Shown piece by piece: positions 55,073 through 63,603 of a DNA stretch of 64,000 nucleotides. The translations under genes and the position numbers were made by a program. The notes below the pieces were generated by a model, which was given only the letters and a program-made list of their open reading frames with translations, had not been told where the DNA came from and did no database searches. How positions within the stretch are numbered: the stretch's first letter is position 1; every line of letters begins with the position of its first letter. The DNA comes from Allohoeflea poritis (GTDB lineage: Bacteria > Pseudomonadota > Alphaproteobacteria > Rhizobiales > Rhizobiaceae). The stretch is taken from assembly GCF_027889715.1 (NCBI RefSeq), contig NZ_JAPJZH010000013.1, forward strand, positions 62,001 through 126,000, read 5' to 3'.

Positions 55073-56443
55073 CTATTGTCTCAGAAGAGCCGGGAGCGTG
55101 TCGGATTTCCATACGGTGTCAAGCACACGGCCAGCGCGCAAGTCGGTGGCGCTAAAACAGCGCTGTCCGGTCAGGATGTAAAATCTCCCGTCGTGATAGG
55201 CTGCGAGCTTGGCTTTCATCGGGTAAGGCAAATGGCCGATTTTGCGCCATTTTTCCGTATCCAGATCGAAGCTCAAAACGTGATCGCCCATCGTGAGGCG
55301 ATCGTAGATTCCACCGGCAAGGATCACATGCGAGCCGACACTGACAACGGCGTGCTCCGTGTGTGAAATCTTCTCCGGTGCCGGTTCAAGCAAACGAAAT
55401 TCAGCGGTTTTGAGATCAAACCGGTAGCATTCGTCCATCATGTGATCCAGCGGCGTGTCGAAATTGCAGACAAAGTCGGCAGAGCCGGCCACGCGCGGGA
55501 CGTCGCCCTGCTGGCCGGCCAGAACATAAAGTCCGCTGCCGTGGAGGAAATTTGCCGAATGAATGCGCCCTGACGGCAGCGGCGGCTCCGATCTCCACGT
55601 CTCCTCGGTGGCCCGTCCCCCGTCGACGCCGATGCTCCAATGGTCGTTCATGGTCGTGTTGCGGTCCGGCCCGACGCCTGAGAGGCAGTGAATACGCCCA
55701 TCGAGATAGTGGACCAAAGGCTGGTATCTGCCTTCCGGCAAGGGCGGAAGTGCGGCAAAGGTCTGCGTTTCGGTGTCGAAACTGTAGCAGGATGTCGTCA
55801 CCGGCGAGCAATTGATGCCAAGTTGGCCGCTGATGAGGAAGACAAATCGTTTGCCGTCATTCGTCGACCCGACATGAGTCTGCGCCATGTCGTCCGGCAT
55901 GCGTCCGCGACCGGTCCACGTTTCCTGCTCCAGGTCCAGCACGAGAAACTGGTTGGAAACGCGATTGAGCTGGATGTATCCGCCGAAAACGAAGAGGCGA
56001 TGACCGATCTGCTCCCGTGAAGCTTCGACGCATGCGACAGGCGACCGCGGTCCAAGCCGCCATTCGAAATCACCGGGCTTTCGAGGAAATAGATCGCGGA
56101 ACGCCAGATCCTCCCGGTCCTTCACAATGCGTTGAACCGGACCCGGAACGACCTGTTTGCCGAGCTTCTTGATTGTCCGCAGCAATCCCAATTTCCCGTC
56201 CTCGATCCGTCTGAAACACAGCTTGCGCAAATTTGTCCGGCCCGTGCGCCCCGCGCGCGAAGCGGGCGAAGCGGGCGAAGCGGGCGAAGCGGGCGAAATA
56301 TAGCTGGAAGATCCGTATTGTCTATCGGCCTCCAGGCACAGACGCAGCAGAAAAATGTGAAACACGCGCCGATTGAGGCCAATTCCCCGGGCGCAATTTA
56401 TCTGCTTGAATCTGCTGCCGAGATGAGGCCTTCCGGAAAGCAA
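55073..56443 (-). CDS. Kelch-repeat protein
   Basis: Up to 456 residues with at least five kelch-type blades (for example RLFVFGGYIQLNRVSNQF, HVILAGGIYDRLTMGDHV, LYVLAGQQGDVP), which would form a beta-propeller. The N-terminal 110 residues are unlike kelch and contain an Ala-Ser-Pro run coded by a 9-base tandem repeat. No signal peptide is evident. The start is uncertain: 56443 is TTG, and no internal ATG precedes the propeller. Its partner gene is a glycosyltransferase; the role is unknown. Confidence 0.75.
   Translation of the reverse strand: MLSGRPHLGSRFKQINCARGIGLNRRVFHIFLLRLCLEADRQYGSSSYISPASPASPASPASRAGRTGRTNLRKLCFRRIEDGKLGLLRTIKKLGKQVVPGPVQRIVKDREDLAFRDLFPRKPGDFEWRLGPRSPVACVEASREQIGHRLFVFGGYIQLNRVSNQFLVLDLEQETWTGRGRMPDDMAQTHVGSTNDGKRFVFLISGQLGINCSPVTTSCYSFDTETQTFAALPPLPEGRYQPLVHYLDGRIHCLSGVGPDRNTTMNDHWSIGVDGGRATEETWRSEPPLPSGRIHSANFLHGSGLYVLAGQQGDVPRVAGSADFVCNFDTPLDHMMDECYRFDLKTAEFRLLEPAPEKISHTEHAVVSVGSHVILAGGIYDRLTMGDHVLSFDLDTEKWRKIGHLPYPMKAKLAAYHDGRFYILTGQRCFSATDLRAGRVLDTVWKSDTLPALLRQ
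56253..56297. repeat. 9-base tandem repeat, five units, inside the kelch gene
   Basis: Units of GCGGGCGAA at 56262, 56271, 56280 and 56289, plus one variant unit GCGCGCGAA at 56253. Read on the minus strand they encode repeats of Ser-Pro-Ala. As the unit is a multiple of three, copy-number change keeps the frame. Confidence 0.92.
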
Positions 56444-56661
56444 GGCAGAGGTTGTTTGAGAGGGTCAACGGCAATCAATGATTGCATGCGGGTGAAAAAG
56501 ATCGGCCACACCGCCGGGAATCGGCGTCGTCATCATTTCGGGACGAAACGCCTCTGTTCACAAAAAATAGGGCAATCAAATACTTGTGCAGTAGCAATTT
56601 TGAATTTCCGATCTATAGATCGCAAAACAAGAATGGACGTTTTTGCTGGACCTGACCGCCC
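56444..56661. promoter_or_regulatory. Divergent promoter region with a 14-bp palindrome
   Basis: The 218 bases between the divergent kelch and glycosyltransferase genes hold no gene. CGATCTATAGATCG at 56609-56622 is a perfect palindrome 40 bases before the plus-strand gene and may be a regulator site. Confidence 0.45.
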
Positions 56662-57693
56662 ATGGTTCTGCCGATTACGGTTGTCGTGCCGACTTACAAC
56701 GTGATGACCATGTTGCCGCGCCACGTAGCAGCGATGCGCGCATGGATGCCGCACGTGGAAAAAGTCGTTGTCGTCGACAGCTATTCGCAAGACGGAACAT
56801 CGGATTACCTCTCCGCGAACCTTACCGGCCACAATGTCGAAATTCTGCGGCATCCGCCGGGCCTCTACGAGAGTTGGAATTTCGGCGTGAGCCACGCCGA
56901 TACGCCTTTTGTCTATTTCTCCACGGTGGGCGATACGATCAGCCGTGACGGTCTGACGGCATTGTGCCAGACCGCTGTTTCGCTGGATTGCGACGTCGTG
57001 ATCAGCCCGCCGCGCCTGATGACCGACAGAGGCAAGTTGGCCGAACAGTCTTGGCCCATACACCAGATAATTTCCCTGTATGGCATCCGATCGCCTTTGC
57101 TGTTGTCGGAAGAGGTCGCGACATATATTTCAACGCGCTACCTGCCGGCATCCATCTTGGGCAGTTCGGCGAGTAATCTCTACCGGACAGACTGCCTGAG
57201 AAAACTGCCGTTCCCGTGCGAATTCGGACAAATAGGCGACGTTGCCTGGGGCGCGCTTTATGCAACTCAGGTCAGTTTCGGGGTCTATCCGGAAACGATT
57301 TCCGACTTTGTGCACCATAAGCGGCAGCGGCCATGGGATAGCGTCACCTATGGAAAACGGAGCTGCATGCTGTTCGAGCTCGCGTCAGACCAGGTTCTGG
57401 CCCGGCGTCAATCGGAGAAACCTGCAAACACAGCCGAAAGACACATGCCCGAAACGGATGTGCTTTTGCGGCACTGGATCCAGGCCAGCATCAAACGCCG
57501 CATGCTGGATCTTGATCTTCGTGAAGAGCGCAGCAGCGGCGCGTACTGGATGTTGAACCCGCGGGCCTGGCGGTTGCGTTGGGCGCGAAACAGGGCGCTC
57601 GCTGCGGAAAGACCTCTGGAGCGGCAACTGGACGATATGATCCGGCCTGCCATTGAAGATTCGCTTCCAACGTCCGGGCAAGCGGCCGTGTAG
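56662..57693 (+). CDS. GT2-like glycosyltransferase
   Basis: A 343-residue family 2 glycosyltransferase: ITVVVPTYNVMTMLPRHVAA, then VVVDSYSQDGT and FVYFSTVGDTIS. The usual DxD is replaced by V-G-D, so metal binding may differ. The C-terminus lacks membrane helices. It is transcribed away from the kelch/GT4 pair. The substrate is unknown. Confidence 0.85.
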   Translation: MVLPITVVVPTYNVMTMLPRHVAAMRAWMPHVEKVVVVDSYSQDGTSDYLSANLTGHNVEILRHPPGLYESWNFGVSHADTPFVYFSTVGDTISRDGLTALCQTAVSLDCDVVISPPRLMTDRGKLAEQSWPIHQIISLYGIRSPLLLSEEVATYISTRYLPASILGSSASNLYRTDCLRKLPFPCEFGQIGDVAWGALYATQVSFGVYPETISDFVHHKRQRPWDSVTYGKRSCMLFELASDQVLARRQSEKPANTAERHMPETDVLLRHWIQASIKRRMLDLDLREERSSGAYWMLNPRAWRLRWARNRALAAERPLERQLDDMIRPAIEDSLPTSGQAAV

Positions 57694-57744
57694 ATTCTTC
57701 TAAGCCCGCGGATCGGCGATACACATTGCTGCGATTGCCACGAG

Positions 57745-58428
57745 TCAATCCGGCATTTTGCTGTCAAGGCGGCGCTGGCTCTCTCTCAGCGCATCCAGCA
57801 GTTCAGCCCGTTTTTGCTTGGTAAAGCGTGTCACGAGACCCGATACGGCCAGAGCGCCGATCAACCGGCCTCTGTCCGAGCGGACCGGAACGGCAATTGC
57901 CGCGACCTCGGGGTCGCGTTCCCCGATCGATACCGCATAGCCGGCCTTTGTGATGGCATCTTTGCCTTCACACTCGTCTTCCGAACAGGCAAGCAGCACT
58001 TTTCCGCTGGCGCCGCGATCCAGCGGCAAGCTCGCCCCCTCGGCAATCGCATGCCGTATTGCCCGCAAAGGTTCGCAACGGAAAAGGCAAACGCGGCTGT
58101 TTCCGTCACGCACGTAAAAGGACGCGGTTTCATTGGTGCTTTGAGAGAGTGTCCTGAGCTCCGGACGCATGAGGTCCGCCATGTCGAAGCTGTTGCGGTA
58201 GTTTGATCCGAGGCGCCACGTCCCCGGTCCGAGACGAAACTGGCCGTTGTCCCCGCGAACCAAAAGGCCAAAGCGCTCAAGCGATATGGCAAGGCGCAAG
58301 ATCGTGCTTTTGTAGAAGCCGGTCCGTTCCGAAAGCGCCGCGAGGCTTATTTCCTTGGCGTCCGGATCGAAACAATCCAGGATTTTCAGCGCCCGCTCAA
58401 CCGCCTCGACACCCTTTGCGTCGCGCAA
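57745..58428 (-). CDS. IclR-family transcriptional regulator
   Basis: A 227-residue regulator: winged helix (VEAVERALKILDCFD; LSERTGFYKSTILRLAISLE) and an IclR effector domain ending with GALAVSGLVTRF. I place the start at TTG 58428, 6 bases after AGAGGAG; the frame stays open to 58773 but that part overlaps the divergent CoA-transferase and has no IclR features. It probably controls the divergent genes at 58537-60548. Confidence 0.85.
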   Translation of the reverse strand: MRDAKGVEAVERALKILDCFDPDAKEISLAALSERTGFYKSTILRLAISLERFGLLVRGDNGQFRLGPGTWRLGSNYRNSFDMADLMRPELRTLSQSTNETASFYVRDGNSRVCLFRCEPLRAIRHAIAEGASLPLDRGASGKVLLACSEDECEGKDAITKAGYAVSIGERDPEVAAIAVPVRSDRGRLIGALAVSGLVTRFTKQKRAELLDALRESQRRLDSKMPD

Positions 58429-58536
58429 CTCCGGCTCCTCTCGCCAATTGACAATTCGGCCATTTGCTATCAAATGGTTCTGTTTAGCGCAACATAATTC
58501 TGTCAGGCAGAACCAATGCTCCCTGGAGGTGCCGCA
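58429..58536. promoter_or_regulatory. Divergent promoter region, IclR gene / CoA-transferase operon
   Basis: A 108-base gap, the expected location of the IclR operator. No strong dyad was recognised. GGAGGT at 58525-58530 is the ribosome binding site of the CoA-transferase. Confidence 0.4.
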
Positions 58537-59730
58537 ATGCCCAAACCGCTCGACGGCGTTCGCGTACTCGATCTGACCAATGTCCTGGCCGGGCCCTTCT
58601 GCTGCCACCAGCTCGTTCATCTCGGTGCCGAGGTAATCAAGGTCGAGGCGGCGGGACGTGGTGACCTTGCCAGACAGCTCGGCGGCGATCCCGAACTTAA
58701 CGAACGGGGAATGGGCGTTTCCTTCCTGGCCCAGAACGCCGGCAAGAAATCGGTGACCGTCAATCTCAAGCATGAGCAGGGCAAGGCGCTATTCCGGCGC
58801 CTTGTGGAAACCGCCGACGTCGTGGTCGAGAATTTCAGGCCCGGTGTCATGGACAGGCTTGGCGTGGGGTATGAAGCCCTGAAATCCGTCAGGCCGGATC
58901 TCATCTATTGCGCCATCTCCGGTTTCGGCCAGGACGGTCCCTGGGTTCACCGCCCGGCTTACGATCAAATCATACAGGGTGCGTCGGGCGTCATGTCGAT
59001 TACCGGCGATGCCGAAAGCGCGCCGCTGCGCGTCGGCTACCCGGTCGCTGATACGGTCGGCGGCATGACAGCGGCCTTTGCCATTGCCGCCGCGCTGAAT
59101 GCGAGGCCGCGCGGCACATTCATCGACATTTCCATGTTGGAATCGGTGTTGGCCACCATGGGGTGGGTGGTCTCGAACCACCTGATCGCCGGCATGGCAC
59201 CGCAGCCGAACGGCAACGAGAACCCGACATCGGCGCCCTCCGGTGCCTTCGAAGCCGGTGGCGGCCTGATCAACATTGCCGCAAACAAGGACGAGCAATG
59301 GCTGCAGCTGACGGATCATCTGGGCCTGGCGGAACTGCGCGATCGACCGGAATATGCAACCCGCGAGGACCGCAAGAAGAACCGCGCGGCTCTCAAGCAG
59401 GATCTCGAGCAAGTGTTGAAGACCCGGCCCGCCCGCGATTGGGCGAAGGAACTGAACCGCATCGGGGTGCCTGCCGGTGCGGTCCTGTCGGTTCCGGAGG
59501 TCCTTGCCATGCCCCAGATTGCGGACCGCGGGTTTCTTTCAAGCTTTTCGGATGTTCCGGGCGTTGGCCGCGATATCGAGGTGGTGACCACCGGGATCAA
59601 GCTGGACGGCGCAGCGCCGGCCGTCGATGAACCACCGCCGCGGCTCGGCCAGGACAATGGTTCCGTCTGGAGGGAAATCGGCCTGTCGGACGGAGAGTTG
59701 AATGAACTCAGGCGCGGGGGCACGATATGA
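58537..59730 (+). CDS. Class III (CaiB/BaiF) CoA-transferase
   Basis: A 397-residue family III CoA-transferase: LDGVRVLDLTNVLAGPFCCH at the N-terminus, GAEVIKVE, NLKHEQGKALFRRLV and AISGFGQDGPW. The catalytic Asp is expected near residue 170. It moves CoA between organic acids. ATG 58537 has GGAGGT 6 bases upstream. It overlaps by ATGA with a citryl-CoA-lyase-like gene, so the pair may activate a hydroxy- or tricarboxylic acid as CoA ester and then cleave it. Confidence 0.9.
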   Translation: MPKPLDGVRVLDLTNVLAGPFCCHQLVHLGAEVIKVEAAGRGDLARQLGGDPELNERGMGVSFLAQNAGKKSVTVNLKHEQGKALFRRLVETADVVVENFRPGVMDRLGVGYEALKSVRPDLIYCAISGFGQDGPWVHRPAYDQIIQGASGVMSITGDAESAPLRVGYPVADTVGGMTAAFAIAAALNARPRGTFIDISMLESVLATMGWVVSNHLIAGMAPQPNGNENPTSAPSGAFEAGGGLINIAANKDEQWLQLTDHLGLAELRDRPEYATREDRKKNRAALKQDLEQVLKTRPARDWAKELNRIGVPAGAVLSVPEVLAMPQIADRGFLSSFSDVPGVGRDIEVVTTGIKLDGAAPAVDEPPPRLGQDNGSVWREIGLSDGELNELRRGGTI

Positions 59731-60548
59731 GCGACACACACAACGATGTATCCGATTGGTGGGCCACATCAATCATCGACATGGCGCCCGGCAGGATCCG
59801 GTTCCGCGGACATCCGGTCGAACAGCTCGTCGGCACTGTCAGCTTCGCGCAGATGATCTGGCTTCTGACGCGTGGTGATCTGCCGACAGAGGCCGAGGCC
59901 GCACTGCTTGAATGCGCGCTGGTCGCGGCGGTCGATCACGGACCGCAGGCCCCTTCGATTGCCGCTGCGCGCATGGCGGTGACCTGCGGGTTGGGCCTCA
60001 ACGGCGCTATAGCATCGGCCGTCAACATGCTTGACGACATTCATGGCGGAGCCGGCGAGCAGGCCGTCGAACTCTATGGCTGGATCGATGGGGCGGCAAC
60101 AAGCGGCGCGGCGCTGGAAGATGCCGCGTCTGCAATGATCGACAAATGGCGGGCCGGGCGTGGCGCTTTCATACCGGGTTTCGGACACCGCTTCCACAAG
60201 CCTGAAGATCCGCGTGCGCCGCGCCTGTTGCAACTGGTTGACGAAGCAGCGGCGGCCGGAACGGTCTCCGGCCGCTTTGCTGCAATCGGCCGGGCGGTTC
60301 AGCAAATTCTCAATGAGCGCAAGGGCGGGCCGGTGCCGATGAATATCGACGGAGCAACGGCGGTTATCTATGCCGAGCTCGGTTTCGCCGGGCCGCTCGC
60401 GCGCGGTCTCTTCTGCCTTTCACGATCCGTCGGCATCATCGCCCATGCCTGGGAACAGATGAACCAGGGCGGCAGGAACAAGGGCCCGACACCGCCGGCC
60501 TATCGCTGGACCTACACCGGCCCGGACCCGATCGGAAACTCGCGGTGA
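59727..60548 (+). CDS. Citryl-CoA lyase-like protein (citrate synthase superfamily)
   Basis: A 273-residue short member of the citrate synthase superfamily with the two histidine regions (DDIHGGAGEQAV and PGFGHRFHKPEDPR). Full citrate synthases are about 430 residues; this length fits citryl-CoA lyases, which cleave citryl-CoA to acetyl-CoA and oxaloacetate. A related substrate such as a substituted citramalyl-CoA is equally possible. Confidence 0.82.
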   Translation: MSDTHNDVSDWWATSIIDMAPGRIRFRGHPVEQLVGTVSFAQMIWLLTRGDLPTEAEAALLECALVAAVDHGPQAPSIAAARMAVTCGLGLNGAIASAVNMLDDIHGGAGEQAVELYGWIDGAATSGAALEDAASAMIDKWRAGRGAFIPGFGHRFHKPEDPRAPRLLQLVDEAAAAGTVSGRFAAIGRAVQQILNERKGGPVPMNIDGATAVIYAELGFAGPLARGLFCLSRSVGIIAHAWEQMNQGGRNKGPTPPAYRWTYTGPDPIGNSR

Positions 60549-60653
60549 CCGCGACCGTCTGATCCCACGGCCCGATCGCCACGCGCAATCACGGAGACTG
60601 CCCTCAGTCGCCGATATTCGGCCGCTGCTTCCGGGGTAATTTGAGTGTGTAGG

Positions 60654-60717
60654 TTGATTAATCGTTTAATTTAGGCGTTGACAAACCCCGAGCGAAGTTG
60701 ATTAATCGTTAAATCAA
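60654..60717 (+). promoter_or_regulatory. LacI-gene promoter flanked by two operator-like dyads
   Basis: TTGATTAATCGTT occurs at 60654 and again at 60698, 44 bases apart; the second is nearly palindromic (TTGATT...AATCAA, 60698-60717). TTGACA at 60678-60683 lies between them, and ATTAAT at 60701-60706, 17 bases on, would be the -10 box inside the second dyad. This is the layout of autoregulation by the LacI protein. Confidence 0.68.
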
Positions 60718-60728
60718 GTGGGGGCGAT

Positions 60729-61682
60729 GTGGTCAGCATCAAGAAAATCGCAACGGATATTGGCGTCTCGGCAGCAACGGTGTCGAATGCGCTGACCGGT
60801 AAAGGACGCGTGTCGGAAGAGATGACCGCACGTATCCGCTCGCGGGCGCAGGAGCTTGGCTACCGGCCCAACAATTTGGCACGCGCGCTGAAAACCGGCC
60901 AGACCGGCATACTCGGACTGGTCATGCCGGACCTTACGAATCCGCTTTTCCCACGCATTGCCCAGATGCTGTCCATCGCGGCGGAGCGGCGTGGCCTCGG
61001 CATATTGATTGGCGATTCCCGCGGCAGCGCGGACGAGCAGAACGAGGTGCTGAAACGCCTGGTCGACCGCGGCGTCGACGGCCTGCTGGTCGTGCCCCAG
61101 AAGGGAACATCGCCCGAGATGAATGCCGTGCCCCTGGCCATCATCAACACGGCCTCCGATCCGAGAAACACGGTTTCGGCGGACCATGCGGGCGGCGGGG
61201 CGCTCATCGCCCGTCACATATCGGATATCGGCCACAGAAACGTCGTCATCCTGGGCGGCGATCCGGTCTCGGAAGTCCAGCAGGATCGAATTTCCGGCAT
61301 GCAGAGCGCAATGAGGCAGGAAATCCGGTCCAGCGTTCTGTGGGGTGATGCGGGCGTGGCGGAAGTCGCCGAGCGGGTCAGGGCAGGTGCGACGGCGGTC
61401 CTGACGACGTCGGACCTTCTGGCTCTGCGGGTCCATTCGGAGTTGACGCGTGCGCAATTTTCCGTGCCGCGCCGCGTCAGCCTGACCGGCTTTGACAACA
61501 TGTCCCTGGCGTCGGTCATGCATCCGACACTCACCACGGTCGCCCAGGATGTCGAAGCCATCGCCGATCGCGCCATCGAGATCCTGACCGCCATGATCCG
61601 CGGTCAGGCTCACCCCGACACCGGCCGCACCCTGCCCATGCGGCTCGTGGTGCGTAATTCCACCTCCAACCCCGAAATCTGA
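60729..61682 (+). CDS. LacI-family transcriptional regulator
   Basis: A 317-residue regulator with a LacI headpiece (IKKIATDIGVSAATVSNALT; RVSEEMTARIRSRAQELGY) and a sugar-binding-like effector domain (LGLVMPDLTNPLFPRIAQ; LTGFDNMSLASVMHPTLTTV). The start is GTG 60729. The transporter 21 bases downstream is probably its target. Confidence 0.93.
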   Translation: MVSIKKIATDIGVSAATVSNALTGKGRVSEEMTARIRSRAQELGYRPNNLARALKTGQTGILGLVMPDLTNPLFPRIAQMLSIAAERRGLGILIGDSRGSADEQNEVLKRLVDRGVDGLLVVPQKGTSPEMNAVPLAIINTASDPRNTVSADHAGGGALIARHISDIGHRNVVILGGDPVSEVQQDRISGMQSAMRQEIRSSVLWGDAGVAEVAERVRAGATAVLTTSDLLALRVHSELTRAQFSVPRRVSLTGFDNMSLASVMHPTLTTVAQDVEAIADRAIEILTAMIRGQAHPDTGRTLPMRLVVRNSTSNPEI

Positions 61683-61703
61683 ATGCCAACAAGGAGACCA
61701 ACG

Positions 61704-62723
61704 ATGAAGAAACTGATGTTGATGCTCGTGTCCGCTGCCGCGCTTACCGCGCACTCGGCCATGGCCAAGGATACGCTGACGATTTCAGTCTATTCCTTCG
61801 CCCAGGACGCATACAAGAAGGCCCTTTACGATCCGTTCGAGGAGATTTGCGATTGTGAGTTGGTCATAGAGACCGGCAACAGCGTCGAACGGATGGCCAA
61901 GATCGAGGCCAATGCCGCCGATCCGGTCATAGACATGGCGGTCATCTCGTCCCATGACGCCCTCAGCCTCGCGCAGAAGGGACTGATTGCGCCGCTCGAC
62001 ATTTCGAAACTGTCAAACCATGCCAAGCTCTATCCGGCAGCGCAGGACCCGATCGGCAACAACATGGCTGTCGGATATACGTTCTACGCAAGCTCGATTG
62101 TGTACCGCGATGACCTCGTAAAGATCAAAAGCTGGGGCGATCTGCTCGGCAAGGATCTGGCCGGCCAGGTCTCGTTGCCGAACATCACGGGAACGCAAGG
62201 TCCGTTGACGCTGATGATGCTCGACAAGGCGCTCAATGGCGGTTCCGGCGATTTCAGTTCGGTGATCGCCAAGATCGGTGAAGATGCCGATGACATCGTG
62301 ACATTCTACTCACGTTCTTCCGAGCTCGCGCAGTTGATGAACCAGGAAGAGGTGATCGCTGCGCCACTCGGCCGTTTTGCCTGGAGCCGGTTCAAGAACT
62401 CGCCCCTGTCCTTTGCCTGGGCTGAGCCTGAGGAAGGCCAGGCAGGTGGAATGAACGTGATGATCATGACCAAGGGCAACGGAAACGAGGAACTGGCCTA
62501 CAAGCTGATGGATTACTGGCTGTCGACGGAAGTCCAGACCCGTATTGCCGAAGCTCTGATCGACAGCCCCGCAAACAAGGATGTCGTCGTGAGCGACGAG
62601 GTCGCCGACAATCTGACCTATGGCGCGGACCTCATCAACTCGCTCAACATCCTCAGCCCGGCGGAAATCATCGCAAACCGCGACGCCTGGGTCGAGCAGT
62701 GGAACGCTGAAGTCATCAAGTAG
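61704..62723 (+). CDS. ABC transporter substrate-binding protein (polyamine type)
   Basis: A 339-residue periplasmic protein with signal peptide (KKLMLMLVSAAALTAHSAMA) and a bacterial extracellular solute-binding fold of the PotD/Fe-binding class (TISVYSFAQDAYKKALYDPF; AVGYTFYASSIVYRDD). AAGGAG precedes ATG 61704. The ligand cannot be told from sequence; regulation by a LacI protein argues for a carbon source rather than polyamine. Confidence 0.88.
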   Translation: MKKLMLMLVSAAALTAHSAMAKDTLTISVYSFAQDAYKKALYDPFEEICDCELVIETGNSVERMAKIEANAADPVIDMAVISSHDALSLAQKGLIAPLDISKLSNHAKLYPAAQDPIGNNMAVGYTFYASSIVYRDDLVKIKSWGDLLGKDLAGQVSLPNITGTQGPLTLMMLDKALNGGSGDFSSVIAKIGEDADDIVTFYSRSSELAQLMNQEEVIAAPLGRFAWSRFKNSPLSFAWAEPEEGQAGGMNVMIMTKGNGNEELAYKLMDYWLSTEVQTRIAEALIDSPANKDVVVSDEVADNLTYGADLINSLNILSPAEIIANRDAWVEQWNAEVIK

Positions 62724-62730
62724 TTGCAGC

Positions 62731-62750
62731 GGGGCGGCCCAGGCCGCCCC
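62731..62750 (+). terminator. Intercistronic hairpin after the binding-protein gene
   Basis: GGGGCGGC (62731-62738) pairs with GCCGCCCC (62743-62750), CCAG loop, without a T tract. Such stems between binding-protein and permease genes usually raise the upstream gene's mRNA level by partial termination or by protecting its 3' end. Confidence 0.7.
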
Positions 62751-62778
62751 GTGTATTCTCTGAACCGGGTCCCGAGCG

Positions 62779-63600
62779 ATGTTTCTCAACAACAGGGAAG
62801 GGCTGGCACTGGCGCTTCCCGCGGCAATATTCTCACTGCTCCTTTTCCTTGTGCCTGTCGCAATCCTGCTGTCCGAAGCCTTCCGGTCGGACACGGGCTG
62901 GACGCTCAGCGGCTACACCGAGTTCTTCTCCAAGCCGCTCAACCAGGTGGTTTTCTTCCGAACCCTCAAGCTTGGGGTTCTCGTGGCCGGAACGGCGGCC
63001 GTGATCGGCTACGCCGCCGCGTTTTGCATCGTCAATCTCGGGCCGACGGCGCGCGGGCGCATCTTCGGTCTCGTCGTGCTTCCTCTCATGATCTCGCCGG
63101 TGGCGCGCACCTACGCCTGGATCGTCATTCTGGGGCGAACGGGCATCGTCAACGACACGATTGTCGGGCTCGGGCTCAGCGACACGCCGATCCGGCTGCT
63201 GTTTACCGAGACCGCCGTTTTCATCGGCCTTCTGCAGCTCTTCCTGCCGCTGATGATCATTTCGCTCGTCTCGGCGATGGAGAATATTCCCCGCGACGTA
63301 ATACCTGCGGCCCGGGTCCTCGGGGCCAACTGGATCCAGGTTTTCATCCGGGTCATCCTTCCGCTGACCAAGGAAGGTCTGGTCATCGGCGGCACGCTGG
63401 TGTTCACCGGCGCGCTGACCGCTTACATTACGCCGGCAATTCTCGGCGGCTCCAAGGTTCTGATGCTGGAAACGCTGCTCTATCAGCGCGTCAACGTCTC
63501 CAACGATTTCGTATCGGCGAGTGTGATCGCGATGATCCTGATCGTCATGTCGTTCTCTGCCAACCTGCTCCTCAAGCGCATCGCTACGGCAAGGAGCTAG
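62779..63600 (+). CDS. ABC transporter permease (PotB-like)
   Basis: A 273-residue inner-membrane permease with six membrane helices and the EAA loop (AARVLGANWIQVFIRVILPL). It pairs with the permease that starts 3 bases after its stop. Confidence 0.92.
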   Translation: MFLNNREGLALALPAAIFSLLLFLVPVAILLSEAFRSDTGWTLSGYTEFFSKPLNQVVFFRTLKLGVLVAGTAAVIGYAAAFCIVNLGPTARGRIFGLVVLPLMISPVARTYAWIVILGRTGIVNDTIVGLGLSDTPIRLLFTETAVFIGLLQLFLPLMIISLVSAMENIPRDVIPAARVLGANWIQVFIRVILPLTKEGLVIGGTLVFTGALTAYITPAILGGSKVLMLETLLYQRVNVSNDFVSASVIAMILIVMSFSANLLLKRIATARS

Positions 63601-63603
63601 AAT

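Noticed and set aside
58429-58773. 115-residue N-terminal extension of the IclR protein.
   Set aside because: It overlaps the start of the divergent CoA-transferase, lacks IclR features, and a TTG with a good ribosome binding site lies at 58428.
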